A stretch of 64,000 nt of DNA from Tridacna crocea (GCA_943736015.1 OX031065.1:49826992-49890991); one strand, 5' to 3'. Numbered from the stretch's first letter, positions 1 through 10,978 are shown. Notes: a model not told the origin generated them from the sequence alone. Numbers and translations: made by a program.

Positions 1-163
1 AAAGGGTTTGAAAGAAGTTCATATAAGGGATCAAATTGACAAACAATGGCTTACTAATCAACTCTTATGTTTCAAGCTGCTGTAGGCAATATTTCAGTCA
101 TACTTTGAATTAATATCTGGCTTAATCATTGTTCTAGGTTTCAAAACCACCAGGCTGGAATGC

Positions 164-360
164 TTAACCCTTTACCACACAATCCCTACTTTTAACCACC
201 CTGAGAAAGAAACCATTAGAAAACATTGTGGGAAAAGGAGAAAATGCTGGTTCCCACAATGTTTTCTCAAAACAAATTTCAAATTATCAGTCACTTTTGT
301 CATTTGCAAATGCTTTGGATTTGGACAAGCCTAAAATGTTGTTGTTTGGTAATGAGTTAA
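164..360 (+). mobile_element. TTAA-HP MITE, hairpin-deleted
   Basis: TTAA at both ends; left end CCCTTTACCACACAAT, right end GTAATGAG. Only the left hairpin arm remains (from about 220); the sequence jumps from GCTGGTT straight to CCCACAATG, so the right arm is deleted. It lies left of NMD3 exon 10. Confidence 0.75.
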
Positions 361-735
361 GTGTCTTGCAAAAGGATACCTTCACAAAGAACCAGTAGTC
401 AAACCCAGAACCTTCAGTACCATTTCTACACCTTCACCACTGAGCCAGACAGAACCAGAGACACAATGGGCCATGGTGAAACAACAATAAAATCTCACCC
501 TAAAACAGTATCTCCCTCACTTAGTAAATGTCCTATGTGGGTTCGACAGAAGTACTGTTTGTCATTCACACCTAAATCACTCATCTTTGCGACCCAAACG
601 TCTGCTAAAACATGCTGAAATTGCAAGGAAAAGTAGAACTGATTATAAATATTACCTGAAACCTATTTTATTAACAATTACACAAAGACAAGAATTGGAT
701 ATGGTTCACCAAGTTATACAATAAAAGCCAGGCTT

Positions 736-1090
736 TTAAACCTTTACCAATTACCACACAATCCAATGTTTTAACAACCCCGGTGGAAAAACTTTTTGAA
801 AATATTGTGGAAAAAGGAGAAAATGCTGGTTACCAGCATTTTTTCCTTTTCCCAAAGCATTTTCAACCTTTTCTCACCTTAATTTCATCATTTTACCCAT
901 AGGAAACAAGCCTTTTGAAAACATGGTGGGAAAAGGAGAAAATGCTGGTAACCAGCATTTTCTCCTTTTTCCACAATGTTTTCTACCTCATCAATAAACA
1001 GCTGCACCATTTGAACCATATTGAAATTGTTGTCTGCAAATGCTTTCAATTTGAACAGGGCTAAAGTTGTCTCGTCTGGTAAATGGTTAA
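736..1090 (+). mobile_element. TTAA-HP MITE, composite with two hairpins
   Basis: Two central hairpins (about 795-865 and 915-985) between one left end and one right end (GGTAAATGG then TTAA). Two copies have fused, or one has recombined. It ends 173 bases from NMD3 exon 10. Confidence 0.65.
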
Positions 1091-1262
1091 GAAAAAGCGC
1101 ATTTGAAAGGCTGCACTTGATCTCGACCAAAGCATCTTTACAAAGCCCAGGGTGTAAGTCAAAGATCAGACTACACATTTTCATGCAATCTTATTTTGGT
1201 CTACCCTTTCTACTATCTCAGCCTGAGCAGATAAAAGCAAAATAATCATTTTTCTACCTTAC

Positions 1263-1408
1263 CTTTTTTGACACCTGACCCCTGACCAAAGGTTTATTGT
1301 TGTCTGACACATATTCTATCTGCATTACCATGTATTGTATCAACTGTTTAGGTGAGCAGAGACTGACAAATGGTGACCTCCAAAATGACTGACCATTTAT
1401 TTCTGCCA
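1263..1408 (-). CDS. NMD3: NMD3 exon 10 (last exon in window)
   Basis: Exon of 146 bases: Leu290 (split codon) to Lys338. It reads AEINGQSFWRSPFVSLCSPK then QLIQYMVMQIEYV and ends RGQVSKK, the counterpart of the family's DGSTFW..PFNSLCHPKQLEEFIVMEC segment. Acceptor CTTTAG, donor GTAAGG. Human NMD3 has about 500 residues, so roughly the last third, with the nuclear export and localisation signals, lies left of position 1. No further NMD3 exon was found in 1-1262. Confidence 0.93.
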
Positions 1409-1511
1409 CTAAAGAAAAGAGAAAAAATATTCTTTTTCATAGTTTAACTGAGATAACACAACATGAAAAAATAGGATCAAGTCCGTGCACTTAGCTCTTT
1501 CTAATGCAATT

Positions 1512-1718
1512 ACAAAATTTTAAGCCCATCAAAATTGAAAACATCAGAAGACAACAAATTGCATGTTACTAAAACAATCGGATTTGTCTATTGAAGGGTA
1601 CAAGACATTGTGAGAAAAGGAGTAGATGCTGATAAACCTACATTTTCTCCTTTTCTCACCATGTTTCCCAAAGCTCAAAACTCAGGATCATCAAAACTCA
1701 GGATTACGGGTTAATTAA
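1512..1718 (-). mobile_element. TTAA-HP MITE, decayed
   Basis: Reverse copy with a degraded hairpin (about 1605-1672). It meets the next copy at a shared TTAATTAA. NMD3 intron 9. Confidence 0.5.
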
Positions 1719-1944
1719 CCCTTTACAGCACAATGACAACTTTTAACACTCCTGAAAGTGAAGGATTTTGAAAACATTGTGGGAAAAAAAGGAAATGCTT
1801 GTTACCACCATTTTCTCCTTTTCCAACAATCTTTTCTACCCAATCAAAGAAAAGTCATTTCATATGAGCCACATTGAAACTGTCATTAGCACATGCTTTC
1901 AGTTCTGACAGGTCTTAAATCTTGTCGTGTGCTAAAAGGGTTAA
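1715..1944 (+). mobile_element. TTAA-HP MITE
   Basis: TTAA-CCCTTTACAGCACAAT start and GCTAAAAGGG-TTAA end, with an imperfect hairpin at 1770-1840. NMD3 intron 9. Confidence 0.7.
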
Positions 1945-2176
1945 AGGGCTAGGTACTTAAACATAATATAATTCATCCAACGCCTCTTTTAACCCTTACC
2001 CCTATTTTTCCTTATTGTTCAAGTCTTTGATAATATCATCTGAGTAAATATTCTAAAAATAGTTCTGAGAATATCCATCCAAAATACAGACTTTCTCTCA
2101 CAAATCAAAAATGGACATTTTAACTTTAAATTGCAGAAAGTCTTGTATGCTACCAACTTAGGTACCAGAGCTTGGG

Positions 2177-2476
2177 CCTAGTCCTGGTAGCTCAGTCGGT
2201 AGCGCACATTACTTGAGAACAGGGGGTCGCGAGTTCAATCCCAGGCTTGGCAAATTTTTTTCCGAGGACTGATGATAGTCATTACGACAAGATTCATTCC
2301 TCTCTCACTGCTGATCGTTGTTTCGACAATGGTTTTGTGGGAAAGCAGCCAGTGGCATGGTGTTGGAAACTGGTAAAAAAGAACTCCAGGAAGGCATGGA
2401 TAGGTGCATTGGCCATCACGATATAATTGAAATAATGTTGAAAACGTCCTTAAACACCATACAATCAATCAATCAA
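2177..2476 (+). mobile_element. tRNA-derived SINE, nearly complete
   Basis: The head has a box A-like TGGTAGCTCAGTCGGTAG and a box B-like GGTCGCGAGTTCAATCC, so a polymerase III promoter of tRNA origin. An unrelated body follows, and the tail is an (AATC)n repeat. The acceptor stem does not pair, so it is not a tRNA gene. Other copies lie at 39862 and 40163. Confidence 0.8.
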
Positions 2477-2577
2477 CCAGTGCTTAGCTCCTGCTCTGGA
2501 AAGAAGACCACACAATAATTTCACAGGTCACTTGTTACTTGTAGAACTCTAGTTCTATGTTTTTTTTTGTCTGTGTT

Positions 2578-2802
2578 CATTTACTTTACTAAACAACAAA
2601 ATTCAGACTCTTCAAAACTGAAAGCATCTGCAGGTTACAAACTGAAAGTGATAAACTGAATGTAAATTCTTAGACTTAGTAGAAAACATTCTGGGATAAG
2701 GATAAATGCTGGTTACCAACATTTTCTCCTTTTCCCAGAATGTTTTCAAAAGGCTTCTCATTCAGGGCCGTTAAAACCTATAATTGTGTTGTCAATTGTT
2801 AA
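2578..2802 (-). mobile_element. TTAA-HP MITE next to NMD3 exon 9
   Basis: Reverse copy with hairpin at 2682-2750, somewhat decayed (CATTCTGGGATAAGG arm). The last TTAA ends about 30 bases downstream, in the gene's direction, of the exon 9 splice donor. Confidence 0.65.
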
Positions 2803-2832
2803 CATAAACAGCAAACATAAAACCAGACTCAC

Positions 2833-2950
2833 ACTGTAAGGTATTGGGATCAATAAGGTGGACAGTCTGAGTGACCTTGTAACACAAACATATCGGGTTG
2901 ATATTCCCCTGTGATGCTGCCAGCTTGGGTGGGAGGCACACAATATTGTC
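2833..2950 (-). CDS. NMD3: NMD3 exon 9
   Basis: Exon of 118 bases: residues 251-289 plus one base of Leu290. It reads DNIVCLPPKLAASQGNINPI and then CLCYKVTQTVHLIDPNTLQ, matching the conserved DNVVCLSPKLA..LGN and HLIDPNTLQ motifs of NMD3. Acceptor ATCGCAG, donor GTGAGT. A TTAA-HP copy ends about 30 bases past the donor (at 2802). Confidence 0.95.
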
Positions 2951-3069
2951 CTGCGATGAATAGTTTTATGTCAAGGTATAAACATGGTACACTTGTATAG
3001 AATCTTTACCAGAAGATAAAGTTTGAGACTAGTCTACATTCAAAGCATTTGGAAACAATAGATTGATTA

Positions 3070-3357
3070 CATCGAGGGGTGAAAACGAAACTATTCCATC
3101 TGCATTTTGGAAAATTTTACAGGTGACGAAAAAAAACATCTCATTTCTCTAGAAAGCATTGTTAGATCCCATTTTTTATCATATACATTATTTTTATTAT
3201 TTATTATATATTATGTAGAACTGAATAAATGAGTTCAACATTACATATCTAAGAATGATGATCTACCAATGCTTTCCAGAGAAATGAGAAGTTTTTTCCC
3301 TCACCTGTAAAATTTTCCAAAATGCAAATGGAATAGTTTCGCATTCACCCCTCGACA
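3070..3357. repeat. Foldback element, arms about 105 bases
   Basis: The left arm begins CATCGAGGGGTGAAAACGAA and the right arm is its near-exact complement ending TTCACCCCTCGACATG, with an AT-rich spacer (about 3175-3255). No coding capacity. NMD3 intron 8. Confidence 0.75.
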
Positions 3358-3901
3358 TGTGCTTCAAATCGCAAGATCTCTCTTTAAAAGGGTAGAAAAC
3401 AACAGATCCAAAAAATCTGCTTGTCTGCCTATCCTCACTTGAAAAAATTTGTGAGGGCAAGTGGATTACCCTTCTTTGTCTAACTGTAGGACAAACCCAA
3501 AATAGCAGGAGGATAAGTAAAAATTCTGGTTTTTTTTTACCCTGAACACTGTGGAAATTGAGGATACTCTCGCTACTTGCAAAGCATAAAGCTATATATT
3601 TTGTTAAATATCATTTCATTTAAATCTATTTTGCAGTTTCTCAAATTCGTGAGCCTAAATCCAAGATAAGTGTAGATGCTTTACATCACTCACTTTTTTT
3701 ACAAACAGCATTTAATAGACAACTCAAACTTTTCATGAAATAACTGTTTAGAAACAATCCCTGATTTTATCCCAAGGGAGAAGGCTCTTGAAAGAATTTT
3801 AGGAAAAGGAAGAAATGCTGGGTTCTTAGTGCCAGTTTGAAAATTTTTTGTTGCTAGGTATTTACGAACATTTTAGACATATCATAGCTGCTAGTGCATC
3901 T

Positions 3902-4127
3902 TTAACCCTTTCCCAAACAAGCCCTTGTTTTTACGTGTCTGCAGTACAAGTCTTTTGAAAACACTGTGTGAAAAGGAAAAATTGCTCGTAACGAGCAATT
4001 TCTCCTTTTCCCACAGGGTTTTCTACCCATATGGAGAACTTTCTGCCATTTTTATCAAAGTTGAAATTGTCATCTGCAAACTCTTTGAGTTTGGAAGTCT
4101 AAAATTTGTCGTTTGGGAAAGGGTTAA
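3902..4127 (+). mobile_element. TTAA-HP MITE, subfamily B
   Basis: Ends CCCTTTCCCAAACAAG and TTTGGGAAAGGG inside TTAA. The hairpin loop region reads AATTGCTCGTAACGAGCAATT, unlike the common AAATGCTGGTAACCAGCATTT. NMD3 intron 8. Confidence 0.8.
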
Positions 4128-4211
4128 CTATACACCCAGAGTTTTAACAGTAACTCATATTTCTAATTAATTCTTTCAAACCCACCAACTGCTTTCCCAT
4201 GAACACATTGT

Positions 4212-4444
4212 TTAACTCTTTACCAAACAACAAAATTTTAGACTGGTCCAAATTGAAGGCACATGCAGATGACAAAATAAATGTAACTAAAAAGTTGAGA
4301 TTTGTTTCTAGCAGGGTAAAAAACATTGTGGGAAAAGGAGAAAATGCTGGTTACCAGCACACATTTTCTCCTATTCCCACAATGTTTTCAAAAGGCCTCT
4401 TTCTCAGAGTCATAAAAACTAGGAATTGTTTGGTAAAGGGTTTA
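4212..4444 (-). mobile_element. TTAA-HP MITE
   Basis: Reverse copy starting TTAA-CTCTTTACCAAACAAC, hairpin 4320-4390, ending GGTAAAGGG-TTTA. Its last TTTA is the first TTTA of the next copy. Confidence 0.75.
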
Positions 4445-4663
4445 CTCTTTACCACACAATCCCGACTTCTGACGACCCTGAGAAAGTAAGCTTCAGAAAA
4501 CGTTGTGGAAAAGGAGAAAATCCTGGTAACCACCATTTTCTCCCTTTCCCACAATGTTTTTTAACCTTCCAAAATCAAATTTCATTATTTGATTCACATT
4601 TATTTTGTCATCTAGAAATACTTTCAATTTGGACCAAAATTTTGTCGTAAGGTAAAGAGTAAA
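4441..4663 (+). mobile_element. TTAA-HP MITE, back to back with the previous copy
   Basis: TTTA-CTCTTTACCACACAATCC start, hairpin about 4497-4562, right end GGTAAAGAG-TAAA. Two complete copies share one target tetranucleotide. Confidence 0.75.
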
Positions 4664-4829
4664 CAACATTCAGAGAATCTTCCAACAACAACTGTCTGGA
4701 TACCTCAAACAAAAGTCTCAACAAGATGGGATTAGATTGTATGACCTCTTGATTATTAGCCGTTTACAATACCAAATAAATGACTAGGCTCATTTTGGAT
4801 GACGAAAAAACTACTATCACTCTATTATT

Positions 4830-5201
4830 TATGCCACAATGAGCCACAATGAAATTGTCTTCTGCAAACTTAATGCTTTCAATTTGGACAAACCTAAAAT
4901 ATTGTCGTTTTGTAATGAGTTAAGGCATCTGCAAAAAAAATAGTTAGGCTCTGTATCAAGAGGGTTTAACCCATTACCATACAATCCCTACTTTTGACAC
5001 TCCTGAGAAAGAAGCCTTTAGAAAACATTGTAGGAAAAGGAGAAAATGCTGGTAACCAACATTTTCTCCTTTTCCCACTAAGTTTCCGACCCTATCAATA
5101 AACAATAGCACCATTTGAGCCATATTGAAATTGTTGTCTGCAAAACTAATGCTTTCAATTTGGATAGGCCTCAAATATTGTTGTTTGGTACTGAGGCATA
5201 A
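4830..5201 (+). mobile_element. TTAA-HP MITEs: right half, then a full copy
   Basis: 4830-4922 is only the right half of a copy (GCAAAC..CTTTCAATTTGGACA, end GTAATGAG-TTAA). A near-complete copy starts at TTAA 4966 with hairpin 5022-5090 and a decayed right end. NMD3 intron 8. Confidence 0.65.
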
Positions 5202-5341
5202 ACTGCAAAAAGAATTGACCAATGTCAATTTACTCCGGATTCATGGATCCACGATCATGTGATAAATTGCTCGAAATTAGAGAGATGCATTAAACATTCT
5301 TTTGCTTGCCACAGTGACGCCCATAAAAAAAATCATCCTAC

Positions 5342-5438
5342 CTTACAGACAGGCACAATAGTCACGGAAAATGTGTGTTTATAATTGTATGTGTTATTAC
5401 GAACATCGTGGGATATCAGCTCTTGAGCCATCTGAACT
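5342..5438 (-). CDS. NMD3: NMD3 exon 8
   Basis: Exon of 97 bases: the last base of Lys218 and residues 219-250. The text VQMAQELISHDVRNNTYNYK followed by HTFSVTIVPVCK corresponds to the family's ASQRLISQD..NTYNYKSTFSVEIVP region. Acceptor TTTGTAG, donor GTAGGA (non-optimal). The next intron (2.4 kb) holds at least four TTAA-HP copies. Confidence 0.94.
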
Positions 5439-5523
5439 CTACAAAATAAATTGAATATAGCTGTATCGTCAAACCTGTCTTGAACATCACCTGTGCTAAA
5501 TCTCTATCATACTATAGCAAGTT

Positions 5524-5868
5524 TTAACCCTTAACCACACAATGATGATTTTTAACAACCCTGAGGAAGAAGCCTTTTGAAAACATTGTGGGAAAAGGAG
5601 AAAATGCTGGTAACCAGCTTTCTACCTCAAAATTGCACTATTTGAGCAACTTTGAAATTGTCCTCTGCAATTGCTTTCAGTTTAGATAGGTCTAAAACTT
5701 TGCTGTGGGGTAACAAGTTAACAATATTACAAATTAAAAATATTTGCAGACAACAATTTCAACATGCTTCAAAACAAGGAATTCGTTTTAGAGGGGATAG
5801 AAAACATAATGCTGGTTACCAGCACCTTCTCCTTTTCCTTCAATGTTTTCAATAGCTCTCTTCCCTCC
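5524..5868. mobile_element. TTAA-HP MITEs: hairpin-deleted copy plus reverse fragment
   Basis: 5524-5721 has both TTAA ends but has lost the right hairpin arm (GGTAACCAGC runs straight into TTTCTACC). A truncated reverse copy (5718-5850) follows, sharing the TTAA. NMD3 intron 7. Confidence 0.6.
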
Positions 5869-6392
5869 TTTCTTCCTTCCTTACAATTACAATGGGTTGT
5901 GTGAAAAATTAGTTCAACAATAACCTGCATTTCGAGAATCATTCATACTGACAGCCTCCTTTCCATGGGAGTTCTATGAACAAACAATTAATTGTAAATT
6001 AATGACAAACTTTTGCTTCCATAACACTTCAAAATTGACAGGGTTCCTTTGTAGCAAATGTAACTTTACTTGCAATCCCACATTAGTTTCCGACAAGTCC
6101 AACAATGAAAGCATAGAACAACCATGGAAACAGCCTTCTGGTATAGAGTGACCATGTTACTATGAGTGGAGCTAGACTGTAACCATTTTTCATACAGTTT
6201 CACTGATCAAAATGGTGCACTAGAAATTTCATAGTTACAGAATAGATGAATGACTTCTTTAGCCTATTACATTACTTTCTACAATTTTAGATCTAAATGA
6301 CAATAGCTTAGTCTTTTATGAGAAACAGCCATTACAATTAAAATATATGAAACTGACCCATCTCAATTTAAACATTTTATAAACTGACTTAC

Positions 6393-6471
6393 TTGCATGG
6401 GACAACTGTATGTAAATACTCAGTCATCTTCTTTGCATCGTCTTTCTTCGCAAAATAGAAGTCTAAACCAT
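6393..6471 (-). CDS. NMD3: NMD3 exon 7
   Basis: Exon of 79 bases coding Asp192 (split codon GAT) to Cys217 plus two bases of Lys218. It reads DGLDFYFAKKDDAKKMTEYL and ends VVPC, matching the family's HDGLDFYYSSKQHAQKMVEFL region. Acceptor TTCCAG, donor GTAAGT (strong). Confidence 0.95.
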
Positions 6472-6637
6472 CTGGAACATATCAATAGGTACCAGTTGAG
6501 TTCGTTTAGTCAAAATTTGAAGACATTTGCAGAAAACACATTTAATGTTTGAGGAGCTGGACTTATCCATTAAGGATGTAAAACCTTGTAAAAAGTGAAA
6601 ATACCAATTACAGGTTCAGATAAAAGTTTGTCTATAT

Positions 6638-6866
6638 TTAACCCTTTACGATACAAAGACCACTTTTCACGACCCTGGGAAAGAAGGCTTTTGAAAAAAT
6701 TGTGAGAAAAGGAGAAAATGCTGGTAACCAGCATTTTCTCCTTTTCCCACAATGTCTTCTACCATTTCAAAGTAAAATTTCAATTTTTGATCCACCTTTA
6801 TTTTGTTGTCTGCAAATGCTTTTAGTTTGGACTAGTCCAAAATTTTGTCGTTTGGTAAAGAGTTAA
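6638..6866 (+). mobile_element. TTAA-HP MITE
   Basis: TTAA-CCCTTTACG to GGTAAAGAG-TTAA, with hairpin 6690-6757. NMD3 intron 6. A decayed reverse fragment follows to about 6970. Confidence 0.8.
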
Positions 6867-6976
6867 AGCATTTTGCAGACAACAAAACAGAAGGGACTCA
6901 AAATTTGATCTTTCTTTTTCGAAGGGTAGGAAATACTGTGAGAAAAGGAATACATTTCCTGATGGGTTTGTTTGGG

Positions 6977-7196
6977 TTAACTCTTTACCATCAATAAAAA
7001 TGTAGACTCATCAAAATTAAAAGCATTTACAGATAACAATTTCAATGTGGCTCAGATGATGCAATATGTCTTTGACAGAATTAATAAAAAATGTGCGTAC
7101 AGGAGAAAATGCTGGTTACCAGCATTTCTCCTTTTCCCACAATGTTTTCAAGAAGCTTCTTTCGTTAAAACTCTGGAGTGTGTGGTAAAGGGTTTA
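6977..7196 (-). mobile_element. TTAA-HP MITE next to NMD3 exon 6
   Basis: Reverse copy, TTAA-CTCTTTACCA to GGTAAAGGG-TTTA, hairpin about 7090-7150. It ends 21 bases from the exon 6 donor. Confidence 0.75.
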
Positions 7197-7217
7197 CATT
7201 TTCTAAGATACACTCAC

Positions 7218-7308
7218 CATGACAAGGCTTAATGTTGACAGTCTTTGTGTGGGCCTTGTGTTTTATGATCAGCTGTTCCAGGTAAAACAGAGTCTTCTTG
7301 TGGTCAGT
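7218..7308 (-). CDS. NMD3: NMD3 exon 6
   Basis: Exon of 91 bases: residues 162-191 (starting TDHKKTLFYLEQLIIKH) plus one base of Asp192. It matches the family segment HKKTFYYLEQLILKY. Acceptor TTTTCAG, donor GTGAGT. A hairpin MITE ends about 21 bases beyond the donor (at 7196). Confidence 0.94.
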
Positions 7309-7371
7309 CTGAAAATGTATAGACAGAGGGTAATCTTTCAATTTTTACCAAGAAATCCACTGCATTACAAC

Positions 7372-7625
7372 CCTTTAGGAATAAAACTAGAAACTGAGAA
7401 AGCACTGTTTTTGAAAGAGAAGAAAACGTTTTCCAAACTGGTAACCAGCATTTTTACTTTTCACAAAATGTTTTCTATCCTACAGAGAAAGTAGCATTTC
7501 AGCCATAATTACTGTACTAGTAACTGCTTTGTATGCATACGCTTTTTTTTTTTAAATTCACCAACCTAAAACGTTGTCGTCTTATAAACAATTCAACTTT
7601 TAATTCTTTAACAAACTGCAATATT
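7372..7625 (+). mobile_element. TTAA-HP MITE, badly decayed
   Basis: Recognisable pieces only: an AACCAGCATTTTTAC hairpin remnant near 7442, a TTTTCTATCCTA block and a terminal TTAA-like region near 7590. NMD3 intron 5. Confidence 0.35.
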
Positions 7626-7651
7626 TCATTTGCAGATTATATACATGTATT

Positions 7652-7726
7652 GATGGATGAGTGCAATACTACCCTAAGTGCCTATACTTTGTATAGGCAC
7701 TTAGGATAGTGTTGCACTCAGCCATC
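7652..7726. repeat. Isolated 75-base hairpin
   Basis: Two arms of about 35 bases (GATGGATGAGTGCAATAC... and its complement) with only three mismatches and a short TTT-type loop. It is unrelated to the TTAA-HP hairpin. The size suits a pre-miRNA or a small foldback. It sits in NMD3 intron 5. Confidence 0.6.
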
Positions 7727-8245
7727 GGGACTCAACTATGTAATGACACTGAAATAATGGTATTTTTCTTACAAAGGTAGAAAGATTGTGAGAAAAGCAA
7801 AATATTCTGGCTACCATTTTCTAAGTTTGTCATCATCCCCTTTTTCTATTCCCTTGTCAAAGACCAATTATACGTCTTACTCATTTGAAATAAATCAGAC
7901 ATATTTGACAGTAATATCTCACTGTGATGTTTCACAGAGTGTTATGACTGAAAAGGAGAACCTGTCAAGCACTCAGACAACCTGCATATGTAATCATAAC
8001 AACTTGATGTAACCATCTCATTCATTGTAGTGACTGCTGGTTGAATAAGGTTTTACATTTGTTCTGTGTAATGGATAAAAACACATCTTACTTGCCAGAA
8101 AACATCTTGCCAAGCAGGATGAGATTGTCCTGTATTTACTTCCTTAAAGCTAAAAGTAAGTCGCAAATTCAAGCAGACAAGTGGAATTTTACATCCCAGT
8201 CCAATTCCATAAAAATCTTGCATATCAGTCCAATTCACATCATAC

Positions 8246-8374
8246 CTTTTGTCTGATCTGAACAACAGCTCTCCAAAAGTCTTTGGCCTCCACCCTGTGG
8301 CAATCATCACACTGTTGATTGTTCACCACAAATTCTACCACAAATACCTGCTGTATAATAGCTCCATTCAATAC
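8246..8374 (-). CDS. NMD3: NMD3 exon 5 (fourth Cys pair)
   Basis: Exon of 129 bases, 43 codons, residues 119-161. It contains the fourth Cys-x2-Cys pair (Cys140/Cys143, in QQCDDCHRVEAKDFW) and ends VVQIRQK. NMD3 proteins characteristically carry four such pairs. Acceptor TTTCAG, donor GTATGA, both phase 0. Other open frames across 8053-8310 are shadows of this exon. Confidence 0.95.
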
Positions 8375-8467
8375 CTGAAACAAAGATATACCTCATTGGA
8401 ATTATTATTCACCCTTATCCTGCTAAATAACTAAAATGAAATTTTCAATTTGATAGTACAAACCCAA

Positions 8468-8610
8468 ATACTACTTTTTCAAAGCTATCTTTTGGGGAAT
8501 AACATCCCCTTATCAGACAGTGTAGATTCAAGATCAGACTGCACATTCTGTGCAGTCTGATCTTGATTACCCTGTCTGCAAAAGGTCACAAGTCATGCTT
8601 TGCAGCCTAT
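8468..8610. repeat. Hairpin family D (GATCAGACTGCACA)
   Basis: Core 8521-8577: AAGATCAGACTGCACA and its complement TGTGCAGTCTGATCTT, flanked by CAGACAGTGTAGAT and CCTGTCTGC. A reverse copy with the same flanks (TGTTATTCCCC) is at 44612-44752. NMD3 intron 4. Confidence 0.65.
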
Positions 8611-8730
8611 CTTTTAACATTTTACCACACAACACTGACTTTAAAAGACTTAAAGGAATAAGGCTTTTGAAAAACAGTATGGAAAAAGAAGAAAAGGAAC
8701 TCATCACAACCTCTCTATTCTATTCCCATA

Positions 8731-8961
8731 TTAACCCATTACCACACAATCCCTACTTTTGACGCCCCTGAGAGAGAAGCCTTTAGAAAACATTGTTGGA
8801 AAAGGAGAAAATATGCTGGTAACCAGCATTTTCTCCTTTTCCCACAATGTTTTCTACCCTTCACAAAACAAATTTCAAATTTTCAGTCACTTTTATTTTG
8901 CCGTCTGCAAATGCTTTCAATTTGGACCAGTCTAAAATATTGTCGTTTGGTAATGGGTTAA
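8731..8961 (+). mobile_element. TTAA-HP MITE, ATTACC subfamily
   Basis: TTAA-CCCATTACCACACAATCC to TTGGTAATGGG-TTAA, with a near-perfect hairpin 8785-8853. The A in the left end pairs with the T in the right end. NMD3 intron 4. Confidence 0.85.
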
Positions 8962-9460
8962 AATCCACTGGACTATCAGTCTCTGCTTTTCACCAAGGAC
9001 AGACAAAACTAATTTTAAACCTACCAACAAATATTACAAATAAATATGTTTAATGGAAAAGAAATGTTTTGTAACAATATGGCAGTAAAAAGAAATGCCC
9101 TGTTACAAGGTGCCTTTTCTTATACTTTCAGAACCTGCAAATTGCAGGGCTACAGACAGTTGTATCAATACACTAATGCGGTAACACACACACAAAATAT
9201 GTTGATAACTTTTTACAAGTGCAGCAAACCCAATTTTCAAAGTTATTGCAGCAACAGAAGAAATTGCCATGATAAGCATTTCGCTTTCTGCCTCAACTCT
9301 TTGAATGCACAATCTTATGTTTGCTTGCCTTCATTAATGTTAAAACTCCTCCTACCTCAATTCTTTTCACAATTAATTACAATGACGTATGTGTTAAGGT
9401 AGTAGACCAATAATGGAAAACAGCTATTTCCACTATAATATTCTACCAAATTTGCTACAA

Positions 9461-9688
9461 TTTACTCTTTACTACACAATCCCAACTTTTAACGACCCTG
9501 AGAAAGACAATTTTGAAAACATTGTGGAAAAAGGAGACAATGCTGGTAATCAGCATTTTCTCCTTTTCCCACAATGTTTTCTACCCTTCCCGAAACAAAT
9601 TCCAATTTTTCAGTCACATATAATTTGTCGGCTGCAAATCTGTCAATTTGGACTAACCAAAAATTTTATCATTTGGTAATGAGTTAAA
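9461..9688 (+). mobile_element. TTAA-HP MITE
   Basis: TTTA-CTCTTTACTACACAATCC to GGTAATGAG-TTAA, with hairpin 9517-9585. NMD3 intron 4. Confidence 0.75.
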
Positions 9689-9895
9689 GAAGAATATTAT
9701 TGTACTATCTTAACTGTGTTACTCTTTTTTTTTCTTTCTTTGAATTATCATTTGTAAATCTAAAACCACTATATTCTTATTACAAAAGGAGAAAATAACT
9801 AGAGCTGTCAGTGAATGTGACAAAAGCATGCTGCAAATCATTTGCCTCTAATTTTTTCACAGAAAGTAAATAGTCTAAAATTAAAGCCTGTATAC

Positions 9896-9976
9896 CTCTT
9901 TTTGTACAGTCAGTTTGACCTTGATTCTCTGTGAGTGAGGCTCTGTCCACACAAACCCAGCATCAACCAATCTCAC
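9896..9976 (-). CDS. NMD3: NMD3 exon 4
   Basis: Exon of 81 bases, exactly 27 codons, residues 92-118. It reads VRLVDAGFVWTEPHSQRIKV and onward, one of the most conserved stretches of NMD3. Acceptor TTTACAAG, donor GTATAC (a weak donor). Both boundaries are phase 0. Confidence 0.95.
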
Positions 9977-10191
9977 CTTGTAAAAACAAAATGATATTAA
10001 TGCTTAGAACAACATATGAACTTGATGAAAACTTTAGGCCAGGGAACATTGCCCAAAAAATTTGCTATATTGTGGTAAGTTTTGGCTTGGCAATTACTAA
10101 AATGTCTAAATTTATGGGCATGATTGGCTAAATGACTTCTATCAAGGAAGATCTTTACAGATAATAACGAAAATTCAATCAGACCAGCTTG

Positions 10192-10498
10192 TTTTAACCC
10201 TCTATCACACTAATTTGAGCTTTAACAACCTTAAGAAAAAAGGTTTTTGAAAACAATGTTAGAAGACTTTAACCCATTACCATACAATCACTACTTTTGA
10301 CGACCCTAACAAAGAAGCCTTTAGAAAACATTGTGGGAAAGGGAGAAAATGCTGGTTACCAGCATTTTCTCCATTTCCCACAATGTTTTCTAAATTTCAA
10401 AAAACAAATTTCAAATTTTCAGTTACTTTTATTGTAGTCATCTGCAAATGCTTTCAAATTGGACAAACCTAAAATTTTGTAGTTTGGTAACGAGTTAA
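10192..10498 (+). mobile_element. TTAA-HP MITEs: left fragment, then a full copy
   Basis: 10192-10268 is a left-end fragment. 10269-10498 is complete: TTAA-CCCATTACCATAC to GGTAACGAG-TTAA, hairpin 10324-10390. NMD3 intron 3. Confidence 0.75.
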
Positions 10499-10738
10499 AG
10501 ATGGGGCATTCTAATGGGATTCATGTAACATCCCCTTTTATTGCCAATTTTGTATGGATTTCTGCAAGACTGGGTAATCTGTAACTGATGCGGGAAAGCA
10601 GCATCTATTGGCAATCAATTACTGATTACCAGAGTGTTAACCAAATCTGTATGTTTTTTTGGGCGATGAAAGACAATGTTACGTGAATCACACTAGGGTG
10701 CCCTTTTCTTATAAAGAGAAAATGCTGGTACTCATCCT

Positions 10739-10962
10739 TTAACCTTTACTTCCTCTTATCTAGAGCTCTGAGACCAGACTGAAAGTGTCTCCAGGTGATA
10801 AATTCAAAGTACGACAAATGATGCTTTCTGTTGTTGATAGGGTACAGAACATTGTGGGAAAAGGAGAAAATGCTGGTAGCATTTTCTCCTTTTGCTACAA
10901 TGTTTTCAAAAGCCTTCTTTCCCTGGGTCATAAAAACCCTGGATTGTTTGGGAAAGGGTTAA
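10739..10962 (-). mobile_element. TTAA-HP MITE next to NMD3 exon 3
   Basis: Reverse, partly decayed, hairpin about 10848-10908 with a shortened centre, end GGGAAAGGG-TTAA. It stops about 16 bases from the exon 3 splice donor. Confidence 0.65.
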
Positions 10963-10978
10963 TAACAAAAAGACATAC

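Noticed and set aside
2177-2250. Possible tRNA gene with good box A and box B
   Set aside because: Acceptor stem arms do not pair and the sequence continues into a SINE body with an (AATC)n tail.
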